From an uncultured Pelagibacteraceae bacterium (GTDB lineage: Bacteria; Pseudomonadota; Alphaproteobacteria; Pelagibacterales; Pelagibacteraceae), in contig CACFZE010000008.1 in assembly GCA_902570695.1 (NCBI GenBank), positions 22,501 through 72,073 of the forward strand: a stretch of 49,573 nt of DNA. Direction: 5' to 3'. The notes under the pieces were generated by a model. The model was not told the DNA's origin. It was given only the letters and a program-made list of their open reading frames with translations, and searched no databases. The first letter of the stretch is position 1. The number at the start of each line of letters is the position of its first letter. The position numbers and the translations under genes were made by a program. This document shows, one piece after another, positions 9,418 through 18,021 of the stretch.

Positions 9418-11940
9418 ATGCTTAATCCGTTAAACATTATTAGTAAATTTATAAAAAGTGGTAATCAAAAAGAATTAGATAGAATTCAGAAAATTGTAAA
9501 AAAGATTAGCCTTCAAGAAAGTGATATTAGCAAATTTGAGGATAACAAGTTTCCTTTGAAGACAAATGAATTTATCTCCAGATTAAAAAAAGGAGAGAAG
9601 TTAGACGATATATTGCCTGAGGCTTTTGCGCTAGTAAGAGAGGCTTCGAAAAGAATTAACAACGAAAGACACTTTGATGTTCAGCTAATTGGTGGTATCG
9701 CGCTGCATGAGAATAAGATTGCAGAGATGAAAACGGGTGAAGGTAAAACGCTTACTATCGTTCTTGCAGCATACCTAAACGCTTTAGAAAAAAAAGGTGT
9801 TCATATAGTGACTGTAAATGATTACCTCGCAAAAAGAGATAGTATAAATATGGGTAAAATATACAATTTTTTGGGTTTAAGTTGTGGGTATATAAATTCA
9901 GACCAATCAGATGAAGAGCGTAAAGAAAATTATAATAAAGATATAACTTATGCCACCAACAGTGAGCTAGGTTTTGATTTTTTAAGAGATAATATGAAAT
10001 ATTCTGTAAATGAAATGGTCTTGAGAAAGCATAATTTTGCAATAGTTGATGAGATTGATTCTTGTTTAATTGATGAGGCTAGAACTCCTTTGGTTATTTC
10101 TGGGGCAGCAGAGGATAAAACTATGCAATATATTGCTGTAGATAAATTAATTAAAAATTTGAAAAAAACAGACTTTGACTTAGACGAAAAAGAAAAAAAT
10201 ATACTCTTAACAAATGAAGGGATAGATAATGTTGAAAAAATATTTTCTGATGCTGGTATTTTAAAAAATAACAATTTTTACGACCCAGAAAATTTACACT
10301 TGGTTCATCATGTGAACCAAGCATTAAGGGCGAATTATTTATTTGAGAATGGAAGAGATTACATAGTTAAAAATAATGAAATAATTATAATTGATGAACA
10401 AACTGGCAGGCAATTACCAGGTAGAAGATTTGGTGATGGACTTCATCAGAGTTTAGAGGCAAAAGAAAAAATACAGGTTAAAGCAGAGAATCAAACGCTA
10501 GCGTCAATAACCTATCAAAATTTTTTTAAGTTATATGATAAATTAGCAGGTTGTACAGGAACGGCACAAACAGAATCTGCAGAATTTTTTGAGATTTATA
10601 ACTTGCCAGTTCTACAGATACCTACCAACAAAGATATGATAAGAAATGATCTCAATGATCAAATTTTTAGGACAAATTTAGAAAAAGATAATGCAATCAT
10701 ACAAAAAATAAAAGAATGCAATATAATTGGACAACCACTCTTAGTTTTTACATCTAGCATAAATAAATCGGAGCATTACTCGAATTTGTTAAAAAAAGAA
10801 AAAATAAAACATATTATTTTAAATGCTAAAAATCATGAGAAAGAAGCAGAAATTATCGCAAACGCTGGTAAAATAAATTCTGTTATTATTACCACAAGTA
10901 TATCGGGCAGAGGTGTTGATATTAAGTTGGGTGGATATGATCAATCCGAAAAGGAGGACGTAAAAAAAAGAGGAGGTTTATTTGTCATTGGAACAGAAAG
11001 AATGGAAAGTAGGAGAGTGGACAATCAAGCAAGAGGACGGTCGGGAAGACAGGGAGATGAAGGTAGTTCAATATTTTTTGTAAGTTTAGAAGATGATTTG
11101 ATGAGATTGTTTGGTTCTGAGACGATGAATTCAATGCTAGAAAAGCTCGGTCTCAAAGGCGGTGAAAGTATTGACCATCCCTGGATAAATAAAGCAATTG
11201 AAAGAGCACAACAAAAAGTTGAGGCAAGAAACTTTGATATCAGGAAAACGCTTATTAAATTTGATAATGTTCTTAATGATCAAAGACATGTAATTTTTGA
11301 ACAACGTAAAAATGTAATAAATGGTATAGAAAAGGTGAATTATTCAGATATTTTTCTTGAAGAAGTTTTAGAAAATTTAAAAAGACAAAAAATAATACAT
11401 GAAAAATCACCAAACTCTAAAGAATTTCCAAATACTTTAAAGCAGACTTTAGGTAAATCAATAACCGACGATGAATTTGGTAGAATTTTAAATTCAGATC
11501 TAAAAACAATGGAAAGAATAATCAAGGATAAATTTACAAATAAAAGAGATGAAAGAAATGATTTATTAGGCGTTGAGCAAGGAAAGGAAATTGAAAAAAG
11601 GATATTGGTACAAATTATAGATCAAAATTGGAAATCACATATTCAATACCTAGAGCAATTAAGACAAGTAATTGGTTTAAGATCTTACGGACAAAGAGAT
11701 CCTTTAGTAGAATATAAAAAAGAAGCATTTCTATTATTCGAAGATTTATTGGGAAAATTAAAAACTGATCTCGTTACAATGCTTCTAAATTTAAAAATAA
11801 TAGAAAAAAAAGAGGATGACAGCTCAGAAAAAAAAATTAGGGAAAATTTAACATCTATTTCAAAAAGTAAGGTTGGGAGGAATCAACCATGTCCATGCGG
11901 GTCAGGAAAAAAATATAAACACTGTTGTGGAGCTTTATAA
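9418..11940 (+). CDS. secA: Preprotein translocase ATPase subunit
   Basis: An 840-residue SecA, the motor that drives proteins through SecYEG. Walker A is MKTGEGKT (104-111) and the DEAD-type box is DEID (211-214). Motif VI lies in QARGRSGRQGDEGSS. The C-terminal zinc-binding segment is CPCGSGKKYKHCC (825-837), which contacts SecB and phospholipid. The protein is slightly shorter than typical proteobacterial SecA because the linker before the zinc site is short. The gene ends one base before the convergent accA stop, with no terminator hairpin between them. Confidence 0.97.
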   Translation: MLNPLNIISKFIKSGNQKELDRIQKIVKKISLQESDISKFEDNKFPLKTNEFISRLKKGEKLDDILPEAFALVREASKRINNERHFDVQLIGGIALHENKIAEMKTGEGKTLTIVLAAYLNALEKKGVHIVTVNDYLAKRDSINMGKIYNFLGLSCGYINSDQSDEERKENYNKDITYATNSELGFDFLRDNMKYSVNEMVLRKHNFAIVDEIDSCLIDEARTPLVISGAAEDKTMQYIAVDKLIKNLKKTDFDLDEKEKNILLTNEGIDNVEKIFSDAGILKNNNFYDPENLHLVHHVNQALRANYLFENGRDYIVKNNEIIIIDEQTGRQLPGRRFGDGLHQSLEAKEKIQVKAENQTLASITYQNFFKLYDKLAGCTGTAQTESAEFFEIYNLPVLQIPTNKDMIRNDLNDQIFRTNLEKDNAIIQKIKECNIIGQPLLVFTSSINKSEHYSNLLKKEKIKHIILNAKNHEKEAEIIANAGKINSVIITTSISGRGVDIKLGGYDQSEKEDVKKRGGLFVIGTERMESRRVDNQARGRSGRQGDEGSSIFFVSLEDDLMRLFGSETMNSMLEKLGLKGGESIDHPWINKAIERAQQKVEARNFDIRKTLIKFDNVLNDQRHVIFEQRKNVINGIEKVNYSDIFLEEVLENLKRQKIIHEKSPNSKEFPNTLKQTLGKSITDDEFGRILNSDLKTMERIIKDKFTNKRDERNDLLGVEQGKEIEKRILVQIIDQNWKSHIQYLEQLRQVIGLRSYGQRDPLVEYKKEAFLLFEDLLGKLKTDLVTMLLNLKIIEKKEDDSSEKKIRENLTSISKSKVGRNQPCPCGSGKKYKHCCGAL

Positions 11941-11941
11941 A

Positions 11942-13048
11942 TCAAAAAATAATTGATATTAAAATCACAAATAAAAATATTGTCAAAATGGTAATAGATA
12001 ATTTTTTATTTATCTTTATTTTTGAAATCAAATTTTGAATAAAATTATACTTAAAAGTGAGCTTATTATGGTTTACAATGTTAGTGCTGAACCCTTTATT
12101 CCTTCCAATATCTAAAAACTTATTCTTTCTTTGATTTAATATTTCATCTTCGTTTAATGTGAGAAACTTACTTAGATTTCTATCAATAGCATTTCGTACG
12201 TTATCTAAAATAAGATCTTTATCTCGATGTGCACCTCCCAAAGGTTCAGGTATTATTTCATCGATAATTTCTAGTTTTAAAAGATCTTTTGCCGAAAGCT
12301 TCATTGCTTTCGCCGCCTCTAAAGTCTTTGATGGATCTCGCCAGAGTATAGTTGCACATCCCTCAGGGGATATTACTGAATATATTGCATTCTCTAACAT
12401 CAATACTTTGCTGGAGGAAGCTAGTGCAATCGCACCACCAGAACCTCCTTCACCTATAATTATAGATAAAGTAGGAACAGTCAGTTGCATTGAACATTCA
12501 ATAGACTTTGCAATCGCTTCGGCTTGTCCTCTTTCTTCAGCACCAACTCCTGGGTAAGCACCTGGCGTATCCACAAAATTAATAATTGGTATTTTAAATT
12601 TATTAGCCAGATTCATTAACCTTATTGTTTTTCTGTAACCTTCTGGTCTCATCATCCCAAAATTTCTTTCAATCCTAGAGTCTAAATTCTCACCTTTTTC
12701 CTGTCCTATTACTAATACTGATTTAGAATTAAACTTACCAAAACCACAAATTACCGACTTATCTTCTCCATAAAATCTATCTCCTGAAAGTGAAATGAAT
12801 TCATCAAATAAGTTATCAATAAAAAACTTAGATTTAGGTCTATCCTCATGTCTTGCAACCAATGTTGTTTGCCATGCATCAAGGTTTGAATATACATCTT
12901 TGAGTTTTTTATCTATCTCATTTTGTAAATCTGTTATTTTACTAGTGTCTACTTCTGAGAGACCATCTTGATTATATGGATCTTTTAATCTATCTAATTC
13001 TATTTCTAAGTTTTTTATATCAGTCTCAAAATTTAAATAATTTTTCAT
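11942..13048 (-). CDS. accA: Acetyl-CoA carboxylase carboxyltransferase subunit alpha, with C-terminal membrane helix
   Basis: The start is taken at the ATG at 13048; a TTG two codons upstream is less likely. The 368-residue product holds the complete carboxyltransferase alpha core, including FVDTPGAYPGVGAEERGQAEAIA and GEGGSGGAIALASS. With AccD it transfers carboxyl from biotin to acetyl-CoA to make malonyl-CoA. The core ends near residue 320, the usual length. The last 45-50 residues are an extra basic segment followed by a hydrophobic stretch of about 20 residues ending in ISIIF, a likely membrane anchor. This tail is not in the E. coli protein. The gene is convergent with secA and divergent from glcB. 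Confidence 0.93.
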   Translation of the reverse strand: MKNYLNFETDIKNLEIELDRLKDPYNQDGLSEVDTSKITDLQNEIDKKLKDVYSNLDAWQTTLVARHEDRPKSKFFIDNLFDEFISLSGDRFYGEDKSVICGFGKFNSKSVLVIGQEKGENLDSRIERNFGMMRPEGYRKTIRLMNLANKFKIPIINFVDTPGAYPGVGAEERGQAEAIAKSIECSMQLTVPTLSIIIGEGGSGGAIALASSSKVLMLENAIYSVISPEGCATILWRDPSKTLEAAKAMKLSAKDLLKLEIIDEIIPEPLGGAHRDKDLILDNVRNAIDRNLSKFLTLNEDEILNQRKNKFLDIGRNKGFSTNIVNHNKLTFKYNFIQNLISKIKINKKLSITILTIFLFVILISIIF

Positions 13049-13197
13049 ACACAAACTATATATTATTTTTAGGCGATAAAATGATCAAATTTTAACAGTT
13101 ATGATCATCTTCTGATCAAAAATAACATTTTCCTAAATAAAGTAATGACATAATTTATTGATTGTCATATATAACTGTTTCGAAAATTAAAAAAATA
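13049..13197. promoter_or_regulatory. accA-glcB divergent control region with three TGATCA sites
   Basis: This 149-base spacer holds three copies of the palindrome TGATCA at 13082-13087, 13102-13107 and 13113-13118, spaced 20 and 11 bases apart. That is close to two turns and one turn of the helix. Closer to glcB there is an inverted repeat ATGACA (13145-13150) / TGTCAT (13163-13168) with a 12-base spacer. No glycine riboswitch consensus is recognisable. An operator array is inferred from spacing and symmetry only. Confidence 0.4.
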
Positions 13198-15348
13198 ATG
13201 AGTGATACATTTATTAAAATTAATACATTATCAGTGTCAAAAAATTTGGTTGATTTTGTAAATAATGAACTTCTTCCAGGATTAGATGTTAAAGAAAAAG
13301 AATTCTGGGATGGATTTGATAAAAGTATTAATGAACTTGCACCAATTAATAAAAAGCTATTAGAAACTCGAGAAACTCTTCAATCCGAAATTGATTTATG
13401 GTTAAAAAAAAATAAAGATGGAGAATTTAGTCATCAAGCGTACAAGAATTTTTTAAAAGAAATTGGATATTTAAAGGAAGAAGGAAAAGAATTTAAAATA
13501 GATACAAAAAAGCTTGATAGTGAAATTTCTAGTATTGCAGGTCCTCAACTTGTGGTTCCAATAATGAATTCTAGATATACATTAAATGCTGCTAATGCAA
13601 GATGGGTAAGTCTTTATGATAGTTTATATGGTACGGATTTAATTGAATCTGAGGAAACCGGAAGTCAAAAGTACGACCCTCTGAGAGGACAAGAGGTAAT
13701 AAAATTTGCTCGTAATTTTCTAAATGATCACTTCTCTATCAATGAAATTCATTGGAAAGATATAAATGGATTTAAAATAGAGGGAAGTAATTTAAAAATA
13801 TTAAAAGATAATAAAGAGTTTGAATTAATAGATAAAAATAAATTTATTGGATACAGAGGAGAACCTAATAATCCAACAACAGTAATTTTAGAAAATAATA
13901 ATTTAAAAATTGAGATAATAATTAACCCTAAAGCTTTTAGCGCTGTTCAGGATGCTGCGGGAATAAGTGACATAATTATAGAGTCTGCAATATCTACAAT
14001 ATGCGATAACGAAGATAGTGTTGCTGCAGTAGATTCGGAAGATAAAATTTTATGTTACAGAAATTGGTTAGGTTTGATGAAAGGAACTCTAAAATCCATC
14101 TTCGAAAAAGATGGGAAAACTTTAGAAAGAAAACTCAATCCAGATAGAAGTTATATTTCAAAAGAAAACAAAAAAGAAAAGTTACACGGTAGAAGCTTGC
14201 TTTTAATTAGGAATGTTGGTCATCTAATGACCAACTCAGCGATTATTTTAGAAGATGGTTCTGAAGTCCCAGAAGGTATCATGGACGCATTTATAACAAC
14301 TGCTGCAGCAATTCATGATTTAAAAAGAAAAGGTAACTCAAGAACAGGCTCTATATATATTGTAAAACCAAAAATGCATGGGCCAGAAGAAACTGCTTTT
14401 ACAGATAAAATATTTACTAGAGTTGAAGAAATCTTAAAACTTGAAAAAAATACGATTAAATGTGGTATTATGGATGAAGAAAGAAGAACATCTGTAAACT
14501 TAAAAGAATGTATTAGAACATTAAAAAGTAGAGTTTTTTTTATAAATACCGGCTTTTTGGATAGAACTGGGGATGAAATGCATACGTCAATGGAAGCAGG
14601 TCCAATGATAAAAAAAGGAGACATGAAAAAATCAAAGTGGATAAAGGCTTACGAAGATAACAACGTAGATATTGGTTTAAAATGTGGATTTTCAGGTGTT
14701 GCACAAATAGGTAAAGGTATGTGGGCTATGCCAGATAAAATGAAAGATATGATGGAACAAAAAATATCACATCTTGAAGCTGGTGCAAATTGCGCATGGG
14801 TTCCTTCTCCTACCGCAGCTTCTTTACATGCAATGCATTATCACAGATTAAACATTTTTGAAAAACACAAAAAATTAAATAATAATAAAATAAATTATAT
14901 TGATGACTTGTTATCCATTCCAATAGATGACAGACCTAATTGGAGTAAAGAAGAGATAAATAAAGAGTTATGTAACTCGACTCAAACAATATTAGGATAT
15001 GTTGTTAGGTGGGTAGATCAGGGAATAGGATGCTCTAAAGTTCCAGATATAAATAACGTTGGATTAATGGAGGATAGAGCAACACTTAGAATTTCATCAC
15101 AACATATAGCTAACTGGCTACATCATGGTATTTGCTCAAATAGACAGGTTTTAGAAATTCTTAAGAAAATGGCAAAGATAGTTGACAAACAAAATCAAGG
15201 GGATCCTGAATATCAAAATATGTCTCCAAATTATGACAAATCAATATCTTTTAAGGCAGCATGTGAGTTGATTTTCCATGGTAAGTCACAACCATCAGGC
15301 TATACTGAACCTCTATTGCATTTAAATAGATTAATTAAAAAAAGTTAA
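13198..15348 (+). CDS. glcB: Malate synthase G
   Basis: The 716-residue product condenses glyoxylate with acetyl-CoA to malate (glyoxylate bypass and glycolate use). The start chosen is the ATG at 13198, giving MSDTFIKINTLSVSKNLVDF. A TTG 12 codons upstream would place unrelated residues before this conserved beginning. Signature segments include GRSLLLIRNVGHLMTN, FINTGFLDRTGDEMHTSMEAGP, GVAQIGKGMWAMPDKM and EDRATLRISSQHIANWLHHG. Length is typical of the G isoform. It stands alone on the plus strand, convergent with recR with an 8-base gap. Its upstream region carries a TGATCA array. Confidence 0.96.
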   Translation: MSDTFIKINTLSVSKNLVDFVNNELLPGLDVKEKEFWDGFDKSINELAPINKKLLETRETLQSEIDLWLKKNKDGEFSHQAYKNFLKEIGYLKEEGKEFKIDTKKLDSEISSIAGPQLVVPIMNSRYTLNAANARWVSLYDSLYGTDLIESEETGSQKYDPLRGQEVIKFARNFLNDHFSINEIHWKDINGFKIEGSNLKILKDNKEFELIDKNKFIGYRGEPNNPTTVILENNNLKIEIIINPKAFSAVQDAAGISDIIIESAISTICDNEDSVAAVDSEDKILCYRNWLGLMKGTLKSIFEKDGKTLERKLNPDRSYISKENKKEKLHGRSLLLIRNVGHLMTNSAIILEDGSEVPEGIMDAFITTAAAIHDLKRKGNSRTGSIYIVKPKMHGPEETAFTDKIFTRVEEILKLEKNTIKCGIMDEERRTSVNLKECIRTLKSRVFFINTGFLDRTGDEMHTSMEAGPMIKKGDMKKSKWIKAYEDNNVDIGLKCGFSGVAQIGKGMWAMPDKMKDMMEQKISHLEAGANCAWVPSPTAASLHAMHYHRLNIFEKHKKLNNNKINYIDDLLSIPIDDRPNWSKEEINKELCNSTQTILGYVVRWVDQGIGCSKVPDINNVGLMEDRATLRISSQHIANWLHHGICSNRQVLEILKKMAKIVDKQNQGDPEYQNMSPNYDKSISFKAACELIFHGKSQPSGYTEPLLHLNRLIKKS

Positions 15349-15356
15349 TTATAAAC

Positions 15357-15959
15357 TTACAAGTCTCTTCTATTTTTAAAAGCAGATATTAAAGTTCCAT
15401 CATCTGAAGATTCAATTTCTCCTCCAACTGGCAAACCTTGGGCTAATTTTGAAATCTTTACATTGGTATTTTTTAAACTGTCTTGAATATAAAAAGCAGT
15501 AGTCTGTCCTTCAACAGTAGCACTGGTTGCTAAAATTACTTCTTCTATATTGTCATTTTTTACTCTTTCTATTAAAGAATTTATAAGCAAATTTTCTCTA
15601 TTATTGCTGTTATTGCTGTCAGAAATAGTGCCTCCCAAAATATGATAATAACCTTGAAAAATTGACGAACTTTCTATTGCCCATTGGTCTGAAATATTTT
15701 CAACTACACATATTTTATTATATTTTTTATTTTTGTCTTCGCAATTATTGCAGGGATGATTATTAGATTTTAATGTTCCACAAATTGTACAACGTTCAAT
15801 ATTTTTCAATACTTCGCCAAGATTGTTAGCCAATGGTTTTAATATTTCTTTTCGATTATTTATCATTTTTAAGATTATTCTTTTTGCAGACTTAGGTCCA
15901 AGACCTGGCAATTTAGATATTAATTTAATTAAATTATCTATTTCGGGCAGATTTTGCAT
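15357..15959 (-). CDS. recR: Recombination mediator protein
   Basis: A 200-residue RecR, which acts with RecO (and RecF) to load RecA on gapped DNA. It has an N-terminal helix-hairpin-helix (LPGLGPKSAKRIILKM) and a four-cysteine zinc finger (CTICG...CNNC at about residues 57-72). A TOPRIM domain follows (ICVVENISDQWAIE), then EVILATSATVEGQTTAFYI. It closes the conserved dnaX-ybaB-recR operon, four bases after ybaB. Length is standard. Confidence 0.95.
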   Translation of the reverse strand: MQNLPEIDNLIKLISKLPGLGPKSAKRIILKMINNRKEILKPLANNLGEVLKNIERCTICGTLKSNNHPCNNCEDKNKKYNKICVVENISDQWAIESSSIFQGYYHILGGTISDSNNSNNRENLLINSLIERVKNDNIEEVILATSATVEGQTTAFYIQDSLKNTNVKISKLAQGLPVGGEIESSDDGTLISAFKNRRDL

Positions 15960-15963
15960 TTAA

Positions 15964-16281
15964 TTATAAAGGCCATTTAAACCCAGGCACCCCTAATCCC
16001 CCAGTTGCCTTTGATATTTCTTCTGAAGTTTTTGATTTTAATTTGTTTTTGGCATCATTATGTGCAGCAGTAATTAAATCCTGAATTATCTCTTTGTCTT
16101 CTTTTAGCACTTTATCACTTAATAAAATTTTAGTCATTTCCCCGTCGCCGTTAAGAGTAATTTTAACCACATCTCCACCTGACTTACCATCAACCTCAAT
16201 TTTTTTCAGATTCTCCTGACTTTCTTTTATTTTTTTTTCTATCTCTTTGGCTTTTTCTAAAATTTTATTGAAATCAGTCAT
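15964..16281 (-). CDS. YbaB/EbfC family nucleoid-associated protein
   Basis: A 105-residue small DNA-binding protein with the family pattern: an N-terminal coiled-coil helix, a central KITLNGDGEMTKILLSD strand region, and a C-terminal helix ending in the conserved GGLGVPGFKWPL. The ATG at 16281 is preferred over an upstream TTG at 16293 because family members begin with a short MxDFNKIL segment and the ATG sits in an ATGACTGA overlap with the dnaX stop. Sandwiched between dnaX and recR, as in most bacteria. Confidence 0.93.
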   Translation of the reverse strand: MTDFNKILEKAKEIEKKIKESQENLKKIEVDGKSGGDVVKITLNGDGEMTKILLSDKVLKEDKEIIQDLITAAHNDAKNKLKSKTSEEISKATGGLGVPGFKWPL

Positions 16282-17884
16282 CTTTTTTTTCAAGATTAAT
16301 TAATTCAATATCAGGAAATGCTTCCAGCAAATTTTTATATTCGTCCGAACTTTTATACTCTGTGATTTTTTCTTTTTTTTGAATATTTTTTTTCTCTTTT
16401 GCGCTCATCTTACCTTTTTCCTTTGAAAAAGAAATAAGCCATCGGTTTTTAGTCCAATCATACAATTTTTCAGATAAATCTTTTACAAAACTTTTATTTA
16501 GTTTATCATTAAAAGAAATTTCAATATTCATATTTGAAAAAGATACTAGGTTTACATTATTTTCTAATTCGTATTTTAGTTTCATCTCTTTTTTTTCAAA
16601 ACACATTTCAATTAAATCATCTAAATTGTTTATCTCTAAAGTATTTTTTTTTTCAATTTTTTCATCTTCTTGTTTAATATTTTTAATTTGGTTAATTGCA
16701 TCTTTATTAGTAGCATTTTTTATATCTACATTTTTTATTGGGGTGTTTTTTAATTCATTTTGCTGATATTTTTGTGTTACATTTTTTTTTTTTAAATAAG
16801 TTAATTGGACTAAGAACATTTCAACTAATAAATTTGGATTAGCAACTATATTTATTTCTTTTAAAGTTTTTAAAGTATATTCCCAAAATAAAAATGTTGC
16901 ATTTGGATCTATTTCTTTTGATAAAGAAGTTATTTTTTTGTAATCACTATCATTTAATGAAAAATTATTCCCTCCATTTTCAATGTAAGATATATTCTTA
17001 AGAAAATATAATACCTCTAAGAAATCATTTAAAAATAAGTTAGGTTCAATGCCCGAATTGTACAATTTTCTATAATGATCTATTATTTTTTCTTCGTCGC
17101 CTAAAAATATTATTTCTAATAATTCTATGTATGAACTTTTATTTATATAGCCAAAAATCTTCTGAGCATCTTCAAATTTCACAGAGCTCTGGTTATTAGA
17201 AATAGTTACTCTATCTAACAAAGATAATGCATCCCTTACAGAACCTTCTGATAATTTAACTATTAATTTAATTGCTTTATCTTCGACATCCTTTTTTTCT
17301 TTTATTGTTATATTTTTTAAATAATTGAATAGTTCTTCAGACTTAATTCTTGATAAATCGTACCTTTGACACCTGGATATAACGGTAATAGGGATTTTTT
17401 TTACTTCAGTAGTTGCAAAAATAAATTTTAAATATTTTGGAGGCTCTTCCAATGTCTTAAGTAAAGCATTAAATGCTTGCTTGCTTAGCATGTGTACTTC
17501 ATCAATGATAAAAATTTTAAACTTCGATACTGTTGGTGGATATCTAGAAAATTCTATTAACTCCCTAACATCATCAACACCTGTTCTACTTGCCGCGTCC
17601 ATTTCAAGAACATCAATATGGTTAGAATTTGCTATTGGATCACATTGATCACATTTTTTTTCACACTTACTTTCAATTGCATTTTCACAATTCAATGCTT
17701 TAGCAACAATTCTCGCAAATGTAGTCTTTCCAATTCCCCTCATACCAGTAAACAAAAAAGCATTAGCTGAATTATTGTTTTTAATAGAATTGTAAATTGT
17801 AATGGCAATTTCCTCATGACCAATCAAATCTTTAAATTTTTGAGGTCTATATTTTAATGCCAGAACTTGAGATTTTATTGTCAT
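16274..17884 (-). CDS. dnaX: DNA polymerase III subunit tau/gamma
   Basis: A 536-residue clamp-loader ATPase. Walker A is TGMRGIGKTTFAR. The zinc module cysteines are in NCENAIESKCEKKCDQCD. The Walker B/DExx is IIDEVHMLS and sensor 1 is followed by the SRC motif (VISRCQRYDL). The C-terminal third (lysine-rich linker plus tau-like region) is divergent. The start is the ATG at 17884: an in-frame GTG at 17917 lies inside the SRP RNA gene and is rejected. The start codon is only four bases after the inferred SRP RNA end, so no Shine-Dalgarno site exists outside that RNA. The gene overlaps ybaB by 8 bases. Confidence 0.95.
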   Translation of the reverse strand: MTIKSQVLALKYRPQKFKDLIGHEEIAITIYNSIKNNNSANAFLFTGMRGIGKTTFARIVAKALNCENAIESKCEKKCDQCDPIANSNHIDVLEMDAASRTGVDDVRELIEFSRYPPTVSKFKIFIIDEVHMLSKQAFNALLKTLEEPPKYLKFIFATTEVKKIPITVISRCQRYDLSRIKSEELFNYLKNITIKEKKDVEDKAIKLIVKLSEGSVRDALSLLDRVTISNNQSSVKFEDAQKIFGYINKSSYIELLEIIFLGDEEKIIDHYRKLYNSGIEPNLFLNDFLEVLYFLKNISYIENGGNNFSLNDSDYKKITSLSKEIDPNATFLFWEYTLKTLKEINIVANPNLLVEMFLVQLTYLKKKNVTQKYQQNELKNTPIKNVDIKNATNKDAINQIKNIKQEDEKIEKKNTLEINNLDDLIEMCFEKKEMKLKYELENNVNLVSFSNMNIEISFNDKLNKSFVKDLSEKLYDWTKNRWLISFSKEKGKMSAKEKKNIQKKEKITEYKSSDEYKNLLEAFPDIELINLEKKDD

Positions 17885-17888
17885 AACA

Positions 17889-17976
17889 GGAGACCTACCA
17901 ACCTGGAAAAAACTCACTACCCTTGCTCTTTTTCAAGTCTGGGGGAGTTCATGGTAATTCCACCTGGAAGGCCTCC
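17889..17976 (-). ncRNA. ffs: Signal recognition particle RNA, 4.5S type
   Basis: On the minus strand the segment contains the alphaproteobacterial SRP RNA pattern ACCATGAACTCCCCCAGAC, then a GAAA tetraloop and GAGCAAGGGTA: the conserved helix 8 with its 5' CAG/3' GAGCA internal loop. The ends close as a helix: GGAGGCCTTCC (5') pairs with GGTAGGTCTCC (3') over 10 of 11 positions. The tetraloop is GAAA closed by TT/AA rather than the GGAA closed by CC/GG usual in the alphaproteobacterial type. Length is about 88 nt. It lies immediately before dnaX, a common alphaproteobacterial neighbourhood. Ends are approximate to within a few bases. Confidence 0.88.
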
Positions 17977-17981
17977 AGATG

Positions 17982-18011
17982 TATTATAACAATAATTTTT
18001 TCTAATCTACA
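17982..18011 (-). promoter_or_regulatory. Promoter of the SRP RNA / dnaX operon
   Basis: On the minus strand a perfect -10 TATAAT ends six bases before the SRP RNA 5' end. It is preceded after 18 bases by a -35-like TTGTAG. The fit to a housekeeping promoter is one of the best in the window, and it probably also drives dnaX-ybaB-recR. Confidence 0.65.
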
Positions 18012-18021
18012 ATAAAGTTAA

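Noticed and set aside
12159..12557. 132-residue plus-strand frame opposite accA
   Set aside because: It is an antisense shadow of a highly conserved gene; codon pattern and conservation support accA.
13049..13197. Glycine riboswitch before glcB
   Set aside because: I looked for it because it has been reported before Pelagibacter malate synthase, but no glycine aptamer core is visible and the spacer is barely long enough for one aptamer.
17885..17917. Upstream GTG start for dnaX
   Set aside because: It falls within the SRP RNA gene, and the normal DnaX N-terminus begins at the ATG at 17884.
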